Assembly (NCBI GenBank): GCA_003427395.1
Contig: BFEA01000013.1
Span: 2,658,147-2,704,601, forward strand
From: Chara braunii
Lineage: Eukaryota > Streptophyta > Charophyceae > Charales > Characeae
Length of the DNA: 46,455 nt
Reading direction: 5' to 3'
A model generated the notes under the pieces. That model made no database searches. It saw only the letters and a list, made by a program, of their open reading frames with translations, and was not told the origin of the DNA. The translations under genes were made by a program, and so were the position numbers. How positions within the stretch are numbered: position 1 is the stretch's first letter; every line of letters starts with the position of its first letter. Positions 9,559 to 21,195 of the stretch are shown one piece after another.

Positions 9559-10285
9559 AAACTAAGTCCATACCCTCCTCCAGATTTTGCTTATAATAGT
9601 TATAGTACGTGGCCGCACGCATGCATCCGTAGGACTCGATCAGACTACTAACCTTGAACTTACGTAATTTGGCGGTCCTCCCTCTGGGCAAAGTGTGTTT
9701 GACCACTTTTCGGTCCCAGTCAAACTGGGGCTGTGCAATCGAGAGATAGTACATACCTAACAGGATATCCATTGCGAAATCATCGCTGATTAGGAACGAG
9801 ACGTGATGTTTCAATTCCCCTCCCGCACACGGGAAATCAACGTCTTTAAGGTAATCGTTGACTTAACTTGACTACCATGCGCCGTTTGTTGGCACAGGTC
9901 GACTCCACAGGTCGACTCAGGCGCTGCACTTGCCCCTATAAGTGCAGCCTCTCAACGCACGTGCGATTAATGAAGTTCCGCGTCGAGCAAGCGTCATAAT
10001 AGGCCCCGGCCTTGCGGCTGCCGATGACTACCTCGCCGACGAACAACTCACCCTTAGGGGCTTTGGCCATTGCCATCCAAGACGCTAGCGGGTCCGATCT
10101 AGACTAGTCCTCCTCCAGCTCCTCTAAGGATTCAAACACATTCATCGAACTGAGGATCGATGGGTCTGAATGTGTTTGCGGGACGACTACGGAGTTAGTA
10201 GCCTGGGCCATCTCTCGAGATGGTGAGGGTGTGTCCACCACCTCGACCCTAGCAGTAACAACTACTATTCCTACTGACCTGACGT
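9545..10285 (-). pseudogene. Element B aspartic protease and pol N-terminus
   Basis: From the proposed frameshift site at 10286-10292, the -1 frame stays open toward the protease except for one in-frame TAG near 10104. The active-site region reads AYYDACSTRNFINR (about 9960-10010), where D-S-G would be expected, and the C-terminal half (from 9814) has DILLGMYYLSIAQPQFDWD. The D-A-C reading argues for inactivity. The segment overlaps the RT start at 9545-9558. Confidence 0.7.
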
Positions 10286-10813
10286 GTTTCCCGGAGCAGT
10301 GCCAAAACTACTGGCAACATTGCTACCTGTGGAAGCCGAGGATCCCGTCGCCGGCCCCATTGTAGGCGGGATCTTTTCCGTTACTTTTTTATTACGACAC
10401 TTGAACTGATTATGGCCATATTGGCCACAACGGATACAAGCCTGCCGTGTGTAATGGTCTCTCCACACGTGAGAAATGTTGGGGTCTACTTGACTCCTAG
10501 ACCGGAAGCCTCCGCGGCGTCTTCCGGTCGCCTTACCTTTCTGGATTGAGGCAACGACTGCTCCACCTCCTGAAGCCTCTGCACTGCCCGCCTCTGAACC
10601 TACTCCCTCCTGGAAGTCGTCATCTAGTTCGATGGTGGAACCATCGTTATCGACAAACATGATGCGACCCTTCGTCTTCCAGTTGGGAGGCAGTGCTTTC
10701 TTCCTTCCGTCCGTTGTGGGTTGGTGCCCGTGCCCTATCTTTGCTTCCAGGTCTAGGGCCTTCTTGCTAAACGAGGGAAAGTTGTGCACATTGATGTTTG
10801 CCTCACCTGCCAA
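10271..10813 (-). pseudogene. Element B gag C-terminal part with CCHC knuckle
   Basis: The frame contains a perfect knuckle, CIRCGQYGHNQFKC (C-x2-C-x4-H-x4-C), followed by an S/G/T-rich tail and a TAG stop at 10271-10273. It is in frame with the capsid part upstream and split from it only by a TAG at 10814-10816. Twelve nucleotides before its own stop lies the slippery heptamer GGGAAAC. Confidence 0.9.
10286..10292 (-). promoter_or_regulatory. Candidate -1 ribosomal frameshift site GGGAAAC (element B)
   Basis: In the gag frame this reads G GGA AAC, a canonical X-XXY-YYZ heptamer, exactly 12 nt before the gag TAG. A -1 slip enters the frame that leads to the B protease. Element D has the same heptamer at the same distance (28737-28743). 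I did not find a convincing strong stem just downstream by eye. Confidence 0.75.
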
Positions 10814-11170
10814 CTAATTCCTGAGGGGCATGGGAAGACACCTCAGGTAAGTGGTAAGTAAGACCTGGGGGTTGTAACGTACTCCAGGTACACAAATCGG
10901 ACGCTCTACTGCGTTTGTGGCATCCCTTACCGACTTGAACGGTCTAGAGCTCAAAGTCAGGATCACATCAGTGGCCTTTTGGACCTTCTGAGGATCATGC
11001 CATCTTCCTTCCACCAACTTGAGAAAGTCGTCCAATTTGGTTGTCTGCCCAAGCGCGGAAGTCATGACCGCACCCCGCAGTTGTACTAACCCGCTTAACC
11101 ATCTTGCTGCACTTCCTCGTGCGACAATGTCAACTTGCACTTTACATAGACTGGCACTGACCTCAACCAT
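10814..11170 (-). pseudogene. Element B gag capsid region
   Basis: About 118 residues (ARWLSGLVQL, KLDDFLKLVEGRWHDP) resemble the retrotransposon capsid. It joins the N-terminal gag frame upstream through a frameshift in the 11095-11170 overlap, and the knuckle part downstream through a single in-frame TAG. Confidence 0.75.
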
Positions 11171-12186
11171 GTGTCAAGGTCTTCGCCCCTCTTATCCTTT
11201 GAGAAGGGCTTAGGTGAGGCGATGGCAGTCTTTGGAACCCACTGGCCTTGTCCCGGTACCTGCACCGCTCTAGGTTGTGGACCCTGGGGTGCAGGCTGCT
11301 GCACTAACTGCTGTTGGGGCTGTGTGCCCTGCAACTGTGCCGGATGCGAGACAGAAGGCTGCCCAGTTACGGCAGTCTGTAACGGAGGTTGGGAATACAC
11401 TGTCTGTACAGGAATATGTACACTAGGAGTTGTTGTGAACCCGCCTGTCAAAGGCATTCCAAGGGAAACGCCTTGTACCGATGCTGGGGGGACTACAAAT
11501 GGGGATACTCCAGTCACCGGTGCGACAAAAGGAGGAGGCTGTACCACAGGCCAGGCACCGGGTCCTGATGGTGATGGTGCTGCCTGAACTCGCTCGACCA
11601 GCATGGCCAGGCTCTGCTGGATGTCCTGTAAGAGAGCCGTTTGGTGGTCCTGCATTTCCACTACATCTAGCAAGACTATCCGCAGGGTCCTCACATCATC
11701 ATCCATGTTTGTCAGGTCCATCCCCTCTAACTTACTAACGTCCGCTCGTCTCCGCTGCATCCTCGACCTTCTCCTGATCATTCTTTCTTTCTCTGCCTTT
11801 ATCTCACCTAAAGCCTGCTGTAGTTGTGCCTCCCGAGCAGCTGCTCGCTGTATGGCGACCTCTTCGGGAGTCAACACTAACTGCTGGCTTGCCATGACAC
11901 CAGCAGACTGACTCGGGGTCTGTGCAATTGTCGCCCCTATAGTCCCTGAGCTACTGGACTGGGAGCTTTGCTGCGCAGCTGTGGCCATGGCTGCTGAAGT
12001 AGTAGCTTCGCTTGCGAATGCCCTGCTTGCCTCTGCGGCCCTAGCTCTCCGCTGCTGCTGCTGTCTCTCCCTAAGCTGGCGGAACAAGAGTCTGTCACCC
12101 TCTGGTCCTAATGCCACGTGGGCTAACGGGCACCTTGCTGATCGCAGGATCCTATCATCCTCGCTAGTGTTCTCCCTGTCACTCAT
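11095..12186 (-). pseudogene. Element B gag N-terminal region
   Basis: This 363-residue frame starts MSDRENTSEDD. It has R/Q-rich and A/S-rich segments, a charged probable coiled coil (EVAIQRAAAREAQLQQALGE, then RRRSRMQRRR), a P/V/Q-rich linker, and the capsid entry (PKPFSKDKRGEDLDTWLRS). It ends by frameshift into the capsid frame. It is the largest open segment of element B and would score as a hypothetical gene in automated annotation. Confidence 0.8.
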
Positions 12187-13420
12187 AAGCTACAGCATTG
12201 CGCACAATCTGCACTAGGTCACACTCAATGCCTACCGCAGCGTAGTGCACACACCGGTTTAATTAGTCGGTGGCTATGTCAGAGTCTACACATTTTGGGT
12301 CCAAAAGGTAAGTCCAGATTCCCACAAACGAAACTATTTTTGATTAATTAGTCCACGAACAGAAAGCAGATTTCTACCTAATACTGTATGTCAGATGTCA
12401 ATGGTTGTACATCTTAACTAATCAAAATAAAAATAGAATCATTTGTGGGACTCTTGGCAGAATGGAATTTTTCCAAACTTGTCACCTGGAATCTAACCCT
12501 CCCTCAGTTCTTCCTGATTGTCGCTTGACGTCAGCGTTCCTGAGCGATCCAGATAGCGTGTGTCTAAAAGTGTGCACACGGCCCACCCCTGTGCCCCAAG
12601 TCTATGCTGAGCTGGCCAGCCCTGCACAATGTTTACCCTAGCGTGCAGCGAGCCGTACACCGACCCATTGGATGATCAAGAGGCGTTTAAGGACGGCCCC
12701 CGAAGTTCTCAGGAATTATTTAACGTAGCAGACAGGACGACGATCACAGCCAATGGAAGCTAACCCCGCCAGTGCTTATTTATAGACGCCCAATACTCGA
12801 CTCCCCGGTAGGGCTGGCCTGCCCCTCATAACCCATCTATTAGCGCAGCAGGCAGACAAAGGACAAAGCAGCAAAGCATGCGTGCTCTACTCCCGATGGG
12901 TTGGCATGGTGACCGTGACCCAGTGCTTCGTCCAGGGCCCTTCAGATAGCTCCGCCCTCTCCTTCCAGATGCTCCACGTGAACAATGTCGACTCCCAAGG
13001 TTGAGCGCACTCGACTCCTCACATGAGAGGACTCTCAAGACAAAACACACATCCTCACGATAAGAAGTGTCGAAGAGGGTAGATAAGGTTAAGAGCAACG
13101 TACCTCAAAATAGCTACCCCCAACCACATATATTCTCACCAGATGACCTGATGCCGATTGTGATTACCAATCGCTGCTTCGACACAACCAGCATTACATC
13201 GTCATTCCACCTCAGCATCAATCGCACATCAGATAGTTCTCATCACACTGCGAACACCCAATCATCACAACGAAGCCTTCCTGGCGATACCCCTCTCCAC
13301 CTGAGTCACCTGCTTGCCTTCACCCTCCTCACTACACAGTCCCTACGATTGCTCGCCCAGCAGACCGCATGCATGTACCGCGTAGGCAGAAGACAAGCGC
13401 CAGATTAGCGCAACGTACCA
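12187..13420 (-). other. Element B 5' leader, non-coding
   Basis: This 1.2-kb stretch between PBS and gag has no supported coding region. The part nearest the PBS (about 13300-13420) is repeated, diverged, at about 45650-45800, next to another B-type LTR. That confirms it is element leader rather than host sequence. Confidence 0.65.
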
Positions 13421-13434
13421 CAACTCCGATACCA
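13421..13434 (-). promoter_or_regulatory. Element B primer-binding site
   Basis: On the minus strand this reads TGGTATCGGAGTTG, three bases after the LTR terminus CA at 13438-13439. It has the same type and spacing as the PBS at 494. Confidence 0.75.
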
Positions 13435-13437
13435 AAT

Positions 13438-14190
13438 TGCAAGGAAAATAAGCGATTGCGAATTCCTGAAACCAAGCAACATCATACACATGAAACCAGA
13501 TAATCGTGAAAATAGAATTGCAACTCGACTTCCACGAAATAAGAGCACAGCAAAAGCTCACAAGTGACAATGTTGGAATAGTCTCATCATAATCAACAAT
13601 GAACTTATGTTGAATCCATATCCGGCGCTCAGCGCCCAGACTACGTATGGCAGATCCTATTTGGCCTATCTACAATGCCGCTGGTGACGTCAACAGCTCC
13701 CCGAAGTACGAGCAGATCTCGGCCAATGTCGTTCGCCTCAAGTACCAGGTATGTCTCTCGTATCACTCACAACCTCGATCCCCCACGCACAGATGCCACA
13801 TGCACCCAAGGACCACTATGTGCCCCATCCAGCATAGCGCAGCGCAGCTCGGCTATGGCTGCCTGCTCTTCCTGCTCGCCCGTGAGCGCCTGGGCGCTGG
13901 CCGGCAAATTGCGCAGCATACACCCAGTGCCCGAACGCCAAATGCGTGGGCAGGCACTTTCCTAAATGGAAGTCGCCTGCCTGCTGCGCGCAACCTGGCT
14001 GTGTTGGGCCCCTGCCCAGAAGCTTCCGATAGGCCTCGAGAGCCTTAACCCCGGTCCGAACGAATTAGGCCCAGGGCCTGTGGTGGTTGCCCGTGTCTAA
14101 CTGCCTACAGCCTGTGTTCGGTCCATTTTGCGTGGTAGCCAAAACTAGGCCGGTCGTCATTGTTGCAAGCAGGGCCCAGTAGGGCTTACT
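13438..14190 (-). mobile_element. 5' LTR of element B (type LB)
   Basis: The 3' end is defined by the PBS at 13421. The 5' limit is approximate: homology with the LB copy at about 37780-38551 fades near 14190. The copies share the (GGCGCT)CAGCGCCCAGACTAC segment and CAGGTATGT (antisense). There is no coding region of its own. Confidence 0.75.
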
Positions 14191-14214
14191 GAGGTCTTGT
14201 GCCTCGCATAATTG

Positions 14215-14882
14215 CTGAAAATCGAAAAAAAAAAAGAATCGGATTTTTTTTTCTTTAGCGATTCGTTTGCTGAAATCTCACGGCTTCCTAAATAGCGCAG
14301 CATATGAAATTCCCAATTCTCGTTCGTTCGAATTTCAAAATTTCGTTGTTGGAAAATCCAAAATATTTTCTTTTTCTTTGGAATATTGCGCGGATTCGTC
14401 ATATCACAGAAATTTCGATTTGCATTTCTTCTCGCAATTTCCTGTTATTCCGAAAATTCCGAATTAGTTTTTTGAATCTAGTTGCATTGATTTTTTCATT
14501 TCACGCATTTTTAACGGTAACGGAAAATTCAAAATTCGTGGTTTTTCGTTATGTCGAGATTCCAAGTTATTTTTTACGGAAAATCTCTCACTAGCAATTC
14601 ATGTTTCGACCGCGCATACCCTCATTTGATTGATTCCAAATATTTATTTTTCGAAATTCTCGAAACTTGCGGACAAATTTTTTTTTTGCAATTTCGTTAT
14701 AAATTACTTAGTCTTATAATTCATTTGCAATCTGAAAATTTAAAATATTTTATTATTATTAATTATTTTGAATTTGCGGGGGGATCGGGAGACCTACTGA
14801 ACTTGCAAATCGAGTTTTTTTTAATTAATTATTAACTTCTCGAATTTTTTTTGCAAACTTCAAACTTTTCGTTTTTTGATTA
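14215..14882. other. AT-rich tract upstream of element C gag
   Basis: Strongly A/T-rich, with many T runs and no supported gene. It ends GTTTTTTGATTAGTGG just before gag C, matching the end of the tract upstream of gag A. No LTR or PBS can be recognised at its left edge, which abuts the B LTR. Confidence 0.6.
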
Positions 14883-15287
14883 GTGGCTCCTTATATGGGC
14901 GATCAATCCCATCCACCCCCACCTATGTTGGTGCACCTTCCTTCCCTTCTCCATATGTCTCCGGGTACTCCCTACTGCGGCATTGGTGAGTTGCCACGTC
15001 AGCAACGCTCTCAAACAGCCGTCATGGACCAGAAGCCAGGGGAAACGGCCAAGGCTTATCAGGCCCGAATGCTGGTTTTGATTACCGAAGCTAAGCAACG
15101 GTCAGATGCAGTAGCAGCCGCAAAAAAGAAGGTGGCAGAGGATGCAGAGAAAGCACGTCTACTGGCGGTGGAACAACAGCGCCAGCACGACAAGGCAGCA
15201 GCAAAGGCTGCCGATGAAGAATGCATCATGCAACGTGAAAAGGTATTCGGGGAGGAGAAAGCTTTACTCACTACGGCAGCGGAATGA
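14883..15287 (+). pseudogene. Element C gag N-terminal region
   Basis: The best start is the ATG at 15024 (MDQKPGETAKAYQARML); the frame is open from 14883. The segment is alanine/lysine/glutamate-rich and probably coiled-coil (SDAVAAAKKKVAEDAEKARL). It corresponds to the A/E-rich part of element A gag and ends in a stop at 15287. Confidence 0.7.
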
Positions 15288-16530
15288 CGGACTTGGGCCG
15301 AAGGTGGCGAACTCGGCGCCAACGGATCCAGGATCTCGCTGTTGCTCGCCCACAAAACGGACCTCTTGGCAACGTGCATTGCACAACAGGACATCCATAG
15401 CCTCGACGACGAGGTCAAGCGAGCGAACAGCCGCCTTCAGCAGCTGAAGAAACGACCAGTCGCCGGCCCCATCGCTAACTCCTCCAACACCGCCGATGGC
15501 CTTAACACATTGGAGATCAAAGTCGGAACGCTCACGGACGGCGTACGGGCACAACAAGCGGCCACTCAACAACTTAAGCATCTGCACTACCGCCGGATGC
15601 TCGAGCACGTCTACACGCGAGACTACTCCGAAGTTCGATCGACAAGAGAACTTTTGGACAAGAGAACTTCTGCGACTCTACGAAGACAGACCCAATTCCA
15701 TGGTTCCGCCAGTTCGAGCTCAAGTAGCTCCATCACACCAACGAAGACAAGAAACACGCATACTTGTACTCCCGGTCGGGGTGCGCATGCCAAGCTTGGT
15801 TGGATAATCTCTTGTCCACGCATGAGGTAGTGTTGAAAATGCGCTTGTACATGAAAAATGTGCTTCCAATTGGTTAAAAAACCTCCAATCCATTTATGAT
15901 TTATATAACTTTGACATAAGTTCCACCAGAACACGCTGTCGAGCGGGGATTGGATTTTCGAGTTCCATCGCTTGGCATCCACGCCAAGTGTACCGATGGG
16001 CTTCCAGGCCGTCAAACACTACTTCAACTCGAGGCAGTGCTCGACATTGTCCACCGCATTGACTCAAGTCGCAAACACATACTACAATTGCGGAACTCTT
16101 CGACAAGGCCGTGCAGATCATCGTCACAAACACGGAGGCCAAGAACCTGCATTGTGCGTCTGCAGCAGGCCGAGCAAAGAACAACATCGATCGAAAGTGG
16201 TCGTGGTCACGGCAACAACGTCGAACGAACCTTCAAACGAGGCCACGTCTGCCAATGAAGGGGACAAACTCGCAGCCACCAGGGATGGTGGCCGCCCCGA
16301 CAAAGGCCGAGGGCGCGACAAATCGAAGACAACCACCACGTCAAACCCCGGGCCCGGCGCAACAGCTCAAGACCCATGGACCTACTATGGTCTCTCGAAA
16401 AGCATATACAAGCTACGCACGAGATTCCGGTACTGTTTGTGGTGTATAGTGATTTCCACAAAACATTGGACTGTCCTTTGAAACCAAAGGGCAAACAGTC
16501 GGGAAAGTGAGCACCGCCGACAGTGACTCG
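15288..16530 (+). pseudogene. Element C gag remainder, multiply frameshifted
   Basis: Pieces of gag lie in three frames: 15342-15830 (IHSLDDEVKRANSRLQQL), capsid scraps around 15640-16060, and a final piece at 15972-16481 ending YKLRTRFRYCLWCIVISTKH. The last piece is the knuckle: the first two cysteines and the histidine remain, but the chain stops before the final cysteine. It parallels the CLWC knuckle of element A and confirms the same family. Confidence 0.7.
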
Positions 16531-16691
16531 ACGATACTCTCTACGCCTTAGGAACCGGTTGCTACGCGTGCAACCGCACTTCGGTCCGCGACACATTCGA
16601 AAGTTGATAATCCTCCCATATTATCTTCTTTTGAGGACTCTGCTGCCCGACTCGTACCTTTGCTGGGCACTCATGCCTGAGGACAAGATAT

Positions 16692-17942
16692 GTGTGCGGT
16701 CTCTTCTTCGTCCGGAAGCGGCGCCTTATTGTCTTCAAGTGGTTCATCACAGGATTGCGAGTTCAATTAGAGGTATTGGACCCGCTCACGTTCGAGGATT
16801 TCACATGGCTTCCTCTCCTTACCACGGGCCGCTTACCGGGACTGCAATGCGCAACACTCCGCGCTCATCTTCACACATACTTATCCTTCTATGCACCACC
16901 AACTTCGCCAACGGATGACGAAATTGCGGTGGGGGACATCCTTGCGTATATTACCAAGGTGGCCCGCAAGTTTCGCACGCAGCGGTACGATGACAACAAC
17001 GCACCGCTCCTCTACGTCTGCATCCGAGTTGGGCAAAAGTCCTGTAGCGCTTTGGATACCGACACGACTCGGAATATCATGAGCCAAGCCTTTATGCAAA
17101 GGTATGGCCTTGGCGCACAAGTTCAGAGGAAGGCAAACCCAACGGCAATCAAGTTGGCAGACGAAAAGACGCAACAACTTCTCGACCGCTACATCGAGGC
17201 CGCCCCGGTGTATTTCGCATCTCATGCATGCGAACTGTCAACGTTCAACATTTTGGACACGAACTTCGATATCATTTCGGGAATGCCTTGGCTTGCAAGT
17301 GTCGATCACACAGTCAACTTCCATTGGCGGACTCTTACCGTTCGTGATGCCTTCGGCGCTGAAGTGCCGTGTACTATTCCTCTTCCGCACCCTTCGATCC
17401 GGTGGCAAGTTGTGACTGGCAAGTCGTTCCAGGCTACTTGTGCTTACGAGCAGCCCGACGAGATAGGCCTATGTTTCCTACGAACCGTCGGCGACTCTTC
17501 ACCCACAGACTTGTCTTCGGACCCCTGTGTGGTGCGGTCGCTTCACGAGTTCGCTGACATCTTCAAGACACCTACCCGTGTGGTGCCGGATCGGCCGATC
17601 TCTCACGAGATTATTCTTGAGGTCGGCGTCGTGCTGCCGAAAGGTTGTATTTATCGCATGAGCGAGGAGGAGCTTACGGTCCTCCGCGCACAACTCGACG
17701 ACTTGTTGGACAAGGGTTGGATCCGCCCTAGTAGCTCACCATATGGCTTGCCAGTTCTCTTCGTACAAAAGAAGAACAAGGATCTACGATTATGCATCGA
17801 TTACCGCAAGCTCAATGCGCAAGCCGTCAAGAATGAGGGGTCTCTTCCTCGTATTGACGATCTCCGTGAGCGATTGGGCGAAGTACTTTTCCAAGTTGGA
17901 CTTGAGCTCGGGCTATCATCAGATTTCAATACGCCCGAATGA
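16692..17942 (+). pseudogene. Element C pol: spacer, protease, RT fingers
   Basis: One 416-residue frame runs through the pol spacer, the protease (SALDTDTTRNIMSQAFM, then FDIISGMPWLASVDH) and RT fingers ([38 protein letters not shown]). The protease active site reads D-T-D instead of D-S/T-G, so it is inactive. The frame shifts at about 17880, after which the palm continues in the next frame. It closely parallels element A over the same region. Confidence 0.9.
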
Positions 17943-18222
17943 TCACTCTAAATCCGCGTTCAAGACGCGGTACGAGCATTTGGAGTGGGTAGTCATGGCT
18001 TTTGGCCTCACCATTGCCCCAACGACCTTTCAAGCGGCGGTGACCAATGAGTTTCGTGCGATGTTGGACCGGTTCGTGTTGGTCTACTTAGATGACGTCC
18101 TCGTCTATAGCCGAACCTTGGAGGATCATCTTGAGCACCTTCGACGAGTGTTGGAGACGCTCCGCCGCGCCAAGTACAAAGCCAACGGCGACAAGTATGA
18201 ATTTGTCCGGCAAGAGCTATAG
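17880..18222 (+). pseudogene. Element C RT palm (YLDD)
   Basis: KYFSKLDLSSGYHQISI, VVMAFGLTIAPTTFQAA and LVYLDDVLVYSRT are all present, so the RT catalytic aspartates are intact in this piece. The frame ends at a TAG after FVRQEL, in the middle of the palm-thumb region that element A carries in duplicate. Confidence 0.9.
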
Positions 18223-18605
18223 AATACTCGGGCCATTTTGTCACACCGGAGGGCATCAGTTTGTTGTCTAACAAGATTCAAGCCATCCAAGAGTGGCCTG
18301 AGCCATGGAATGTCACGGATGCCCATTCGTTTCTTGGCCTTGCTGGCTACTACCAACGTTTTATCAAGGGATACTCGAAGATCGCGGCCCACTTGACCAA
18401 GCTTCAATGCGAGGATCAACCGTTCGACTTCCTTGAGGATGCGCGAGGTTCATTTCCGGCCCTCAAGGACACGTTACTATCCGTGGAGGTCTTGCGCATC
18501 TACGACCCACTATTGCCAATGCACGCCACTACTGATGCGTCTGTCTATGGCATTGGTGTCATCCTCGAGCAACACGATGGCGTTGACTGGCACCCGGTCG
18601 AGTAG
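18223..18605 (+). pseudogene. Element C RT connection and RNase H start
   Basis: IQAIQEWPEPWNVTDAHSFL, GLAGYYQRFIKGYSK and TTDASVYGIGVILEQ are recognisable. An in-frame TAG at 18603-18605 interrupts the RNase H just before the FSKKLP region. Confidence 0.9.
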
Positions 18606-18908
18606 TTCAGCAAGAAATTGCCCATCGTGCACTCAATCGATGATGCACGGAAGGAGCTCCTAAACTTCGTCCACGTGGTCAAGCGGTGGCGGCACTTTCT
18701 CCTTGGTCGAAGTCAATTCCGATGGGTGACGGACAACAATTCGTTGATCTTCTACAAGACCCAAGATACGGTTAACAACACCATCACCCGTTGGATGGCT
18801 TTCATCGATCAGTTTGACTTCTTTCCTGATCACATCCCGGGGAAGTCAAACCGTTTTGCGGATGCTCTTTCATGGCGTCCGTTGCACCACAATCTATTCG
18901 ACCTTTGA
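18606..18908 (+). pseudogene. Element C RNase H
   Basis: KRWRHFLLGRSQFRWVTDNN, KTQDTV and PGKSNRFADALSWRP are visible in the same frame as the RT connection. The terminal ADALSRR motif has W for R. A stop follows at 18908. Confidence 0.9.
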
Positions 18909-19284
18909 GATGAATGACGACCTTCGGGACAACTTCATCTGTGACTACCAAGTCGACCCCGAGTTTCGCGACAAGTACGAGAATTGCTCCTCTCCTAATC
19001 CGGCGCCATCACACTACCGGATCCAAGAGGGGTACTTGCTTCTCCACACGCAGGGGAAGGACCTTCTTTGCATTCCAAGTGACTCTCACTTGCGTACGTG
19101 GCTTCTTGGCGAGTTCCACGACGCTCCCGCCACTGGACACTCTGGAGTCAATCGAACGATTGGCCGTCTTCGAGAGCGATTTTGGTGGCCTGACCTTCTC
19201 GACAACGTCACACGCTATTGTGACTCATGCGAGGTTTGCCGACGCTGCGAATCTCGCAATTATCGTTCGTACGACGAGTTGTGA
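18909..19284 (+). pseudogene. Element C integrase zinc-binding domain
   Basis: The HHCC module is complete: GEFHDAPATGHSGV, then YCDSCEVCRRC. It ends in a stop at 19284, where a short frameshift separates it from the catalytic core. Confidence 0.9.
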
Positions 19285-19323
19285 CCATTACCGGTCCCCT
19301 TACACCGAAGGAAAGCGATCGCC

Positions 19324-20301
19324 ATGGACATCACCGAGCCGTTCCCCAAGCACAAGACCGGTGTGGATGGGATTCTCACGGTGGTCGACCAACTCACCAA
19401 GTTCGCCATGTTCTTGCCTTGCCGCTATCATGCCAAGGCCCCGGAATTGACCGAGGTTCTTTACGCCGGTCGGATTCGAACCAAGGTTACCCCGAGGAAA
19501 TCGTCTGCGGCTGCGACACTCGGTTCATGTCCGATCATGGGATTCAAACGATGGGGATCATCTCTCAAGGTGAGTTTGTCTCGCCACCCCCAAACCGATG
19601 GCCAAACTGAGAGCGCGCATCAGACCGCACAATTTCTCCTTCGCACTCTCATTCGTCCCGACCAAAAGGATTGGGTTGAGCGACTGCTGGTTGTCGAGTT
19701 GGCCCACAACTCGTCAATTCATCCGGCTATTGGGATGTTGCCCGTTGAGTTCGAGCACGGCTCGCCGGTCACTCCGTCGTTGGACATCATCATTCCACGG
19801 ACGCCCGAGAGCGATGACTATCTTCTTTTCTTGCGTCGGATGCAAGAGCTACTTGTCAAGGCACGCGACCAGATGGCAAAGACGCACCAAAGCATGAGCC
19901 AACAGGCCAACCGCCAGCGTCTTCCTTGTACATTCCGCGCCGGCGACCTCGTATGGGTCTCTGCCGCAGAATTCAGCCTCAAACAAGATATCTCTCGCAA
20001 GCTCCTCCCGAAATGGATGGGGCGTTGGCCGATCGTGGCACCCGCTCGGGATGCACCCGAAGGACCTTCATTTGTCATTCAGGTGCCCGCCCATTTGCCC
20101 GTCTACCCAGTCTTTCATTGCTCCAAGTTGGCTCTTTTTACGCCAGGGGAACATGATGACTTCCCCGGGCGACGATCGCAAGACCCACCCTTTATAGATG
20201 GTTTCCAAGAGCTCGGCAACATCATCTCCCAGCGGCGCTATGGCAACAAGCTGACCGAATACTTGGTACATTTTGCGTACTGCACCCACAAAGCATGTTA
20301 A
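19324..20301 (+). pseudogene. Element C integrase core and C-terminal domain
   Basis: The first aspartate (MDITEPFPK) and the glutamate motif (HPQTDGQTES) are in this frame. The second aspartate motif (CDTRFMSDHG) is in another frame at about 19500-19540, so two compensating indels flank it. The GPF/Y-like module (LLPKWMGRWPIV) and a chromodomain-like tail (LGNIISQRRYGNKLTEYLVHF) close the gene, matching element A. Confidence 0.9.
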
Positions 20302-20454
20302 CCCGCACGAAACTGCAAGCAACAACTCCGGATGTTCTCGCACGCCACGAACGCAAGCCGCAAGGCAAGCCGACATCTTCGGCTCCATGTCGCGCTCACA
20401 TCCAAGTTCCACCTTCAGATCGTGAGCTTCGCCCTCGGCCCGGCTTGACTTCAT

Positions 20455-20467
20455 GAAGAAGGGGGGG
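20455..20467 (+). promoter_or_regulatory. Polypurine tract of element C
   Basis: GAAGAAGGGGGGG directly precedes the LTR terminus TGTTACATG at 20468, which fixes the 3' LTR start and the orientation of the element. Confidence 0.85.
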
Positions 20468-21158
20468 TGTTACATGCTGCGCCTGCACATGGGGCCCAAT
20501 TGAGGGGCCCGACGGTTGCTAAAGGGCCCCCAGGCCGCGCGCCATCCAGCACGCACCTTGGAGGCCCACGACGACCCTTTTGGCCGCAGGTACCGGCAGT
20601 TGTCCGTTCGGACGTCGTTTCGTACTGCAGGTCCAGACGTCGTTTTAGATTGCAGGTCCCAATGCGACGCCTTGGGCTAGGTACAGAGGGACGAGGCCAC
20701 TTTCAGGCCAGGCGCATTTTGGCACCTCGCTGCATCAGCAGCGCCGTCTGGATACCCGGTAGGGGCCCAGACCAAGTAGGCCGTTTGAGGCCAGAACCTG
20801 AGCCGCGCCCAGCAGGCCCAACGCTACTTATAGTTGAGTTGAGGATGGGTACAGGACAGTTCGAGTAGCTCACTTTTGGAGTGACACTCTGCTGGCTGAG
20901 CGCTGCGCTGTGGAATTGGAGGCTGAACACCGGAAGGCAGAGCGGCAGAGGCCATACCTGTGTGAAGGGACATACCTGGCGCCATAGCTGGGACTCCCTG
21001 TGCGCCCGCGACTTGCACACGATGACAACAAGACGGCGGTCAGCTCGGCGGTAGCACCTGCAGGTGAGAGTGCGGAAGGCAACATCTTCTTCTTCACCAG
21101 TCTTCTTCCTGCTTCTTTGTTTCTTCTTCTTCTTTTTCACCAGATGCGCGCACGGGCA

Positions 21159-21195
<37 letters not shown>

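Noticed and set aside
11171-11587. Plus-strand cysteine- and glycine-rich frame of 138 codons
   Set aside because: The composition comes from reading the P/Q-rich gag B linker backwards. The minus strand carries the real capsid and knuckle motifs.
13647-14048. 133-codon plus-strand frame as a host gene
   Set aside because: The segment lies wholly in the LB LTR, which recurs inverted at 37780-38551. The frame is not conserved there.
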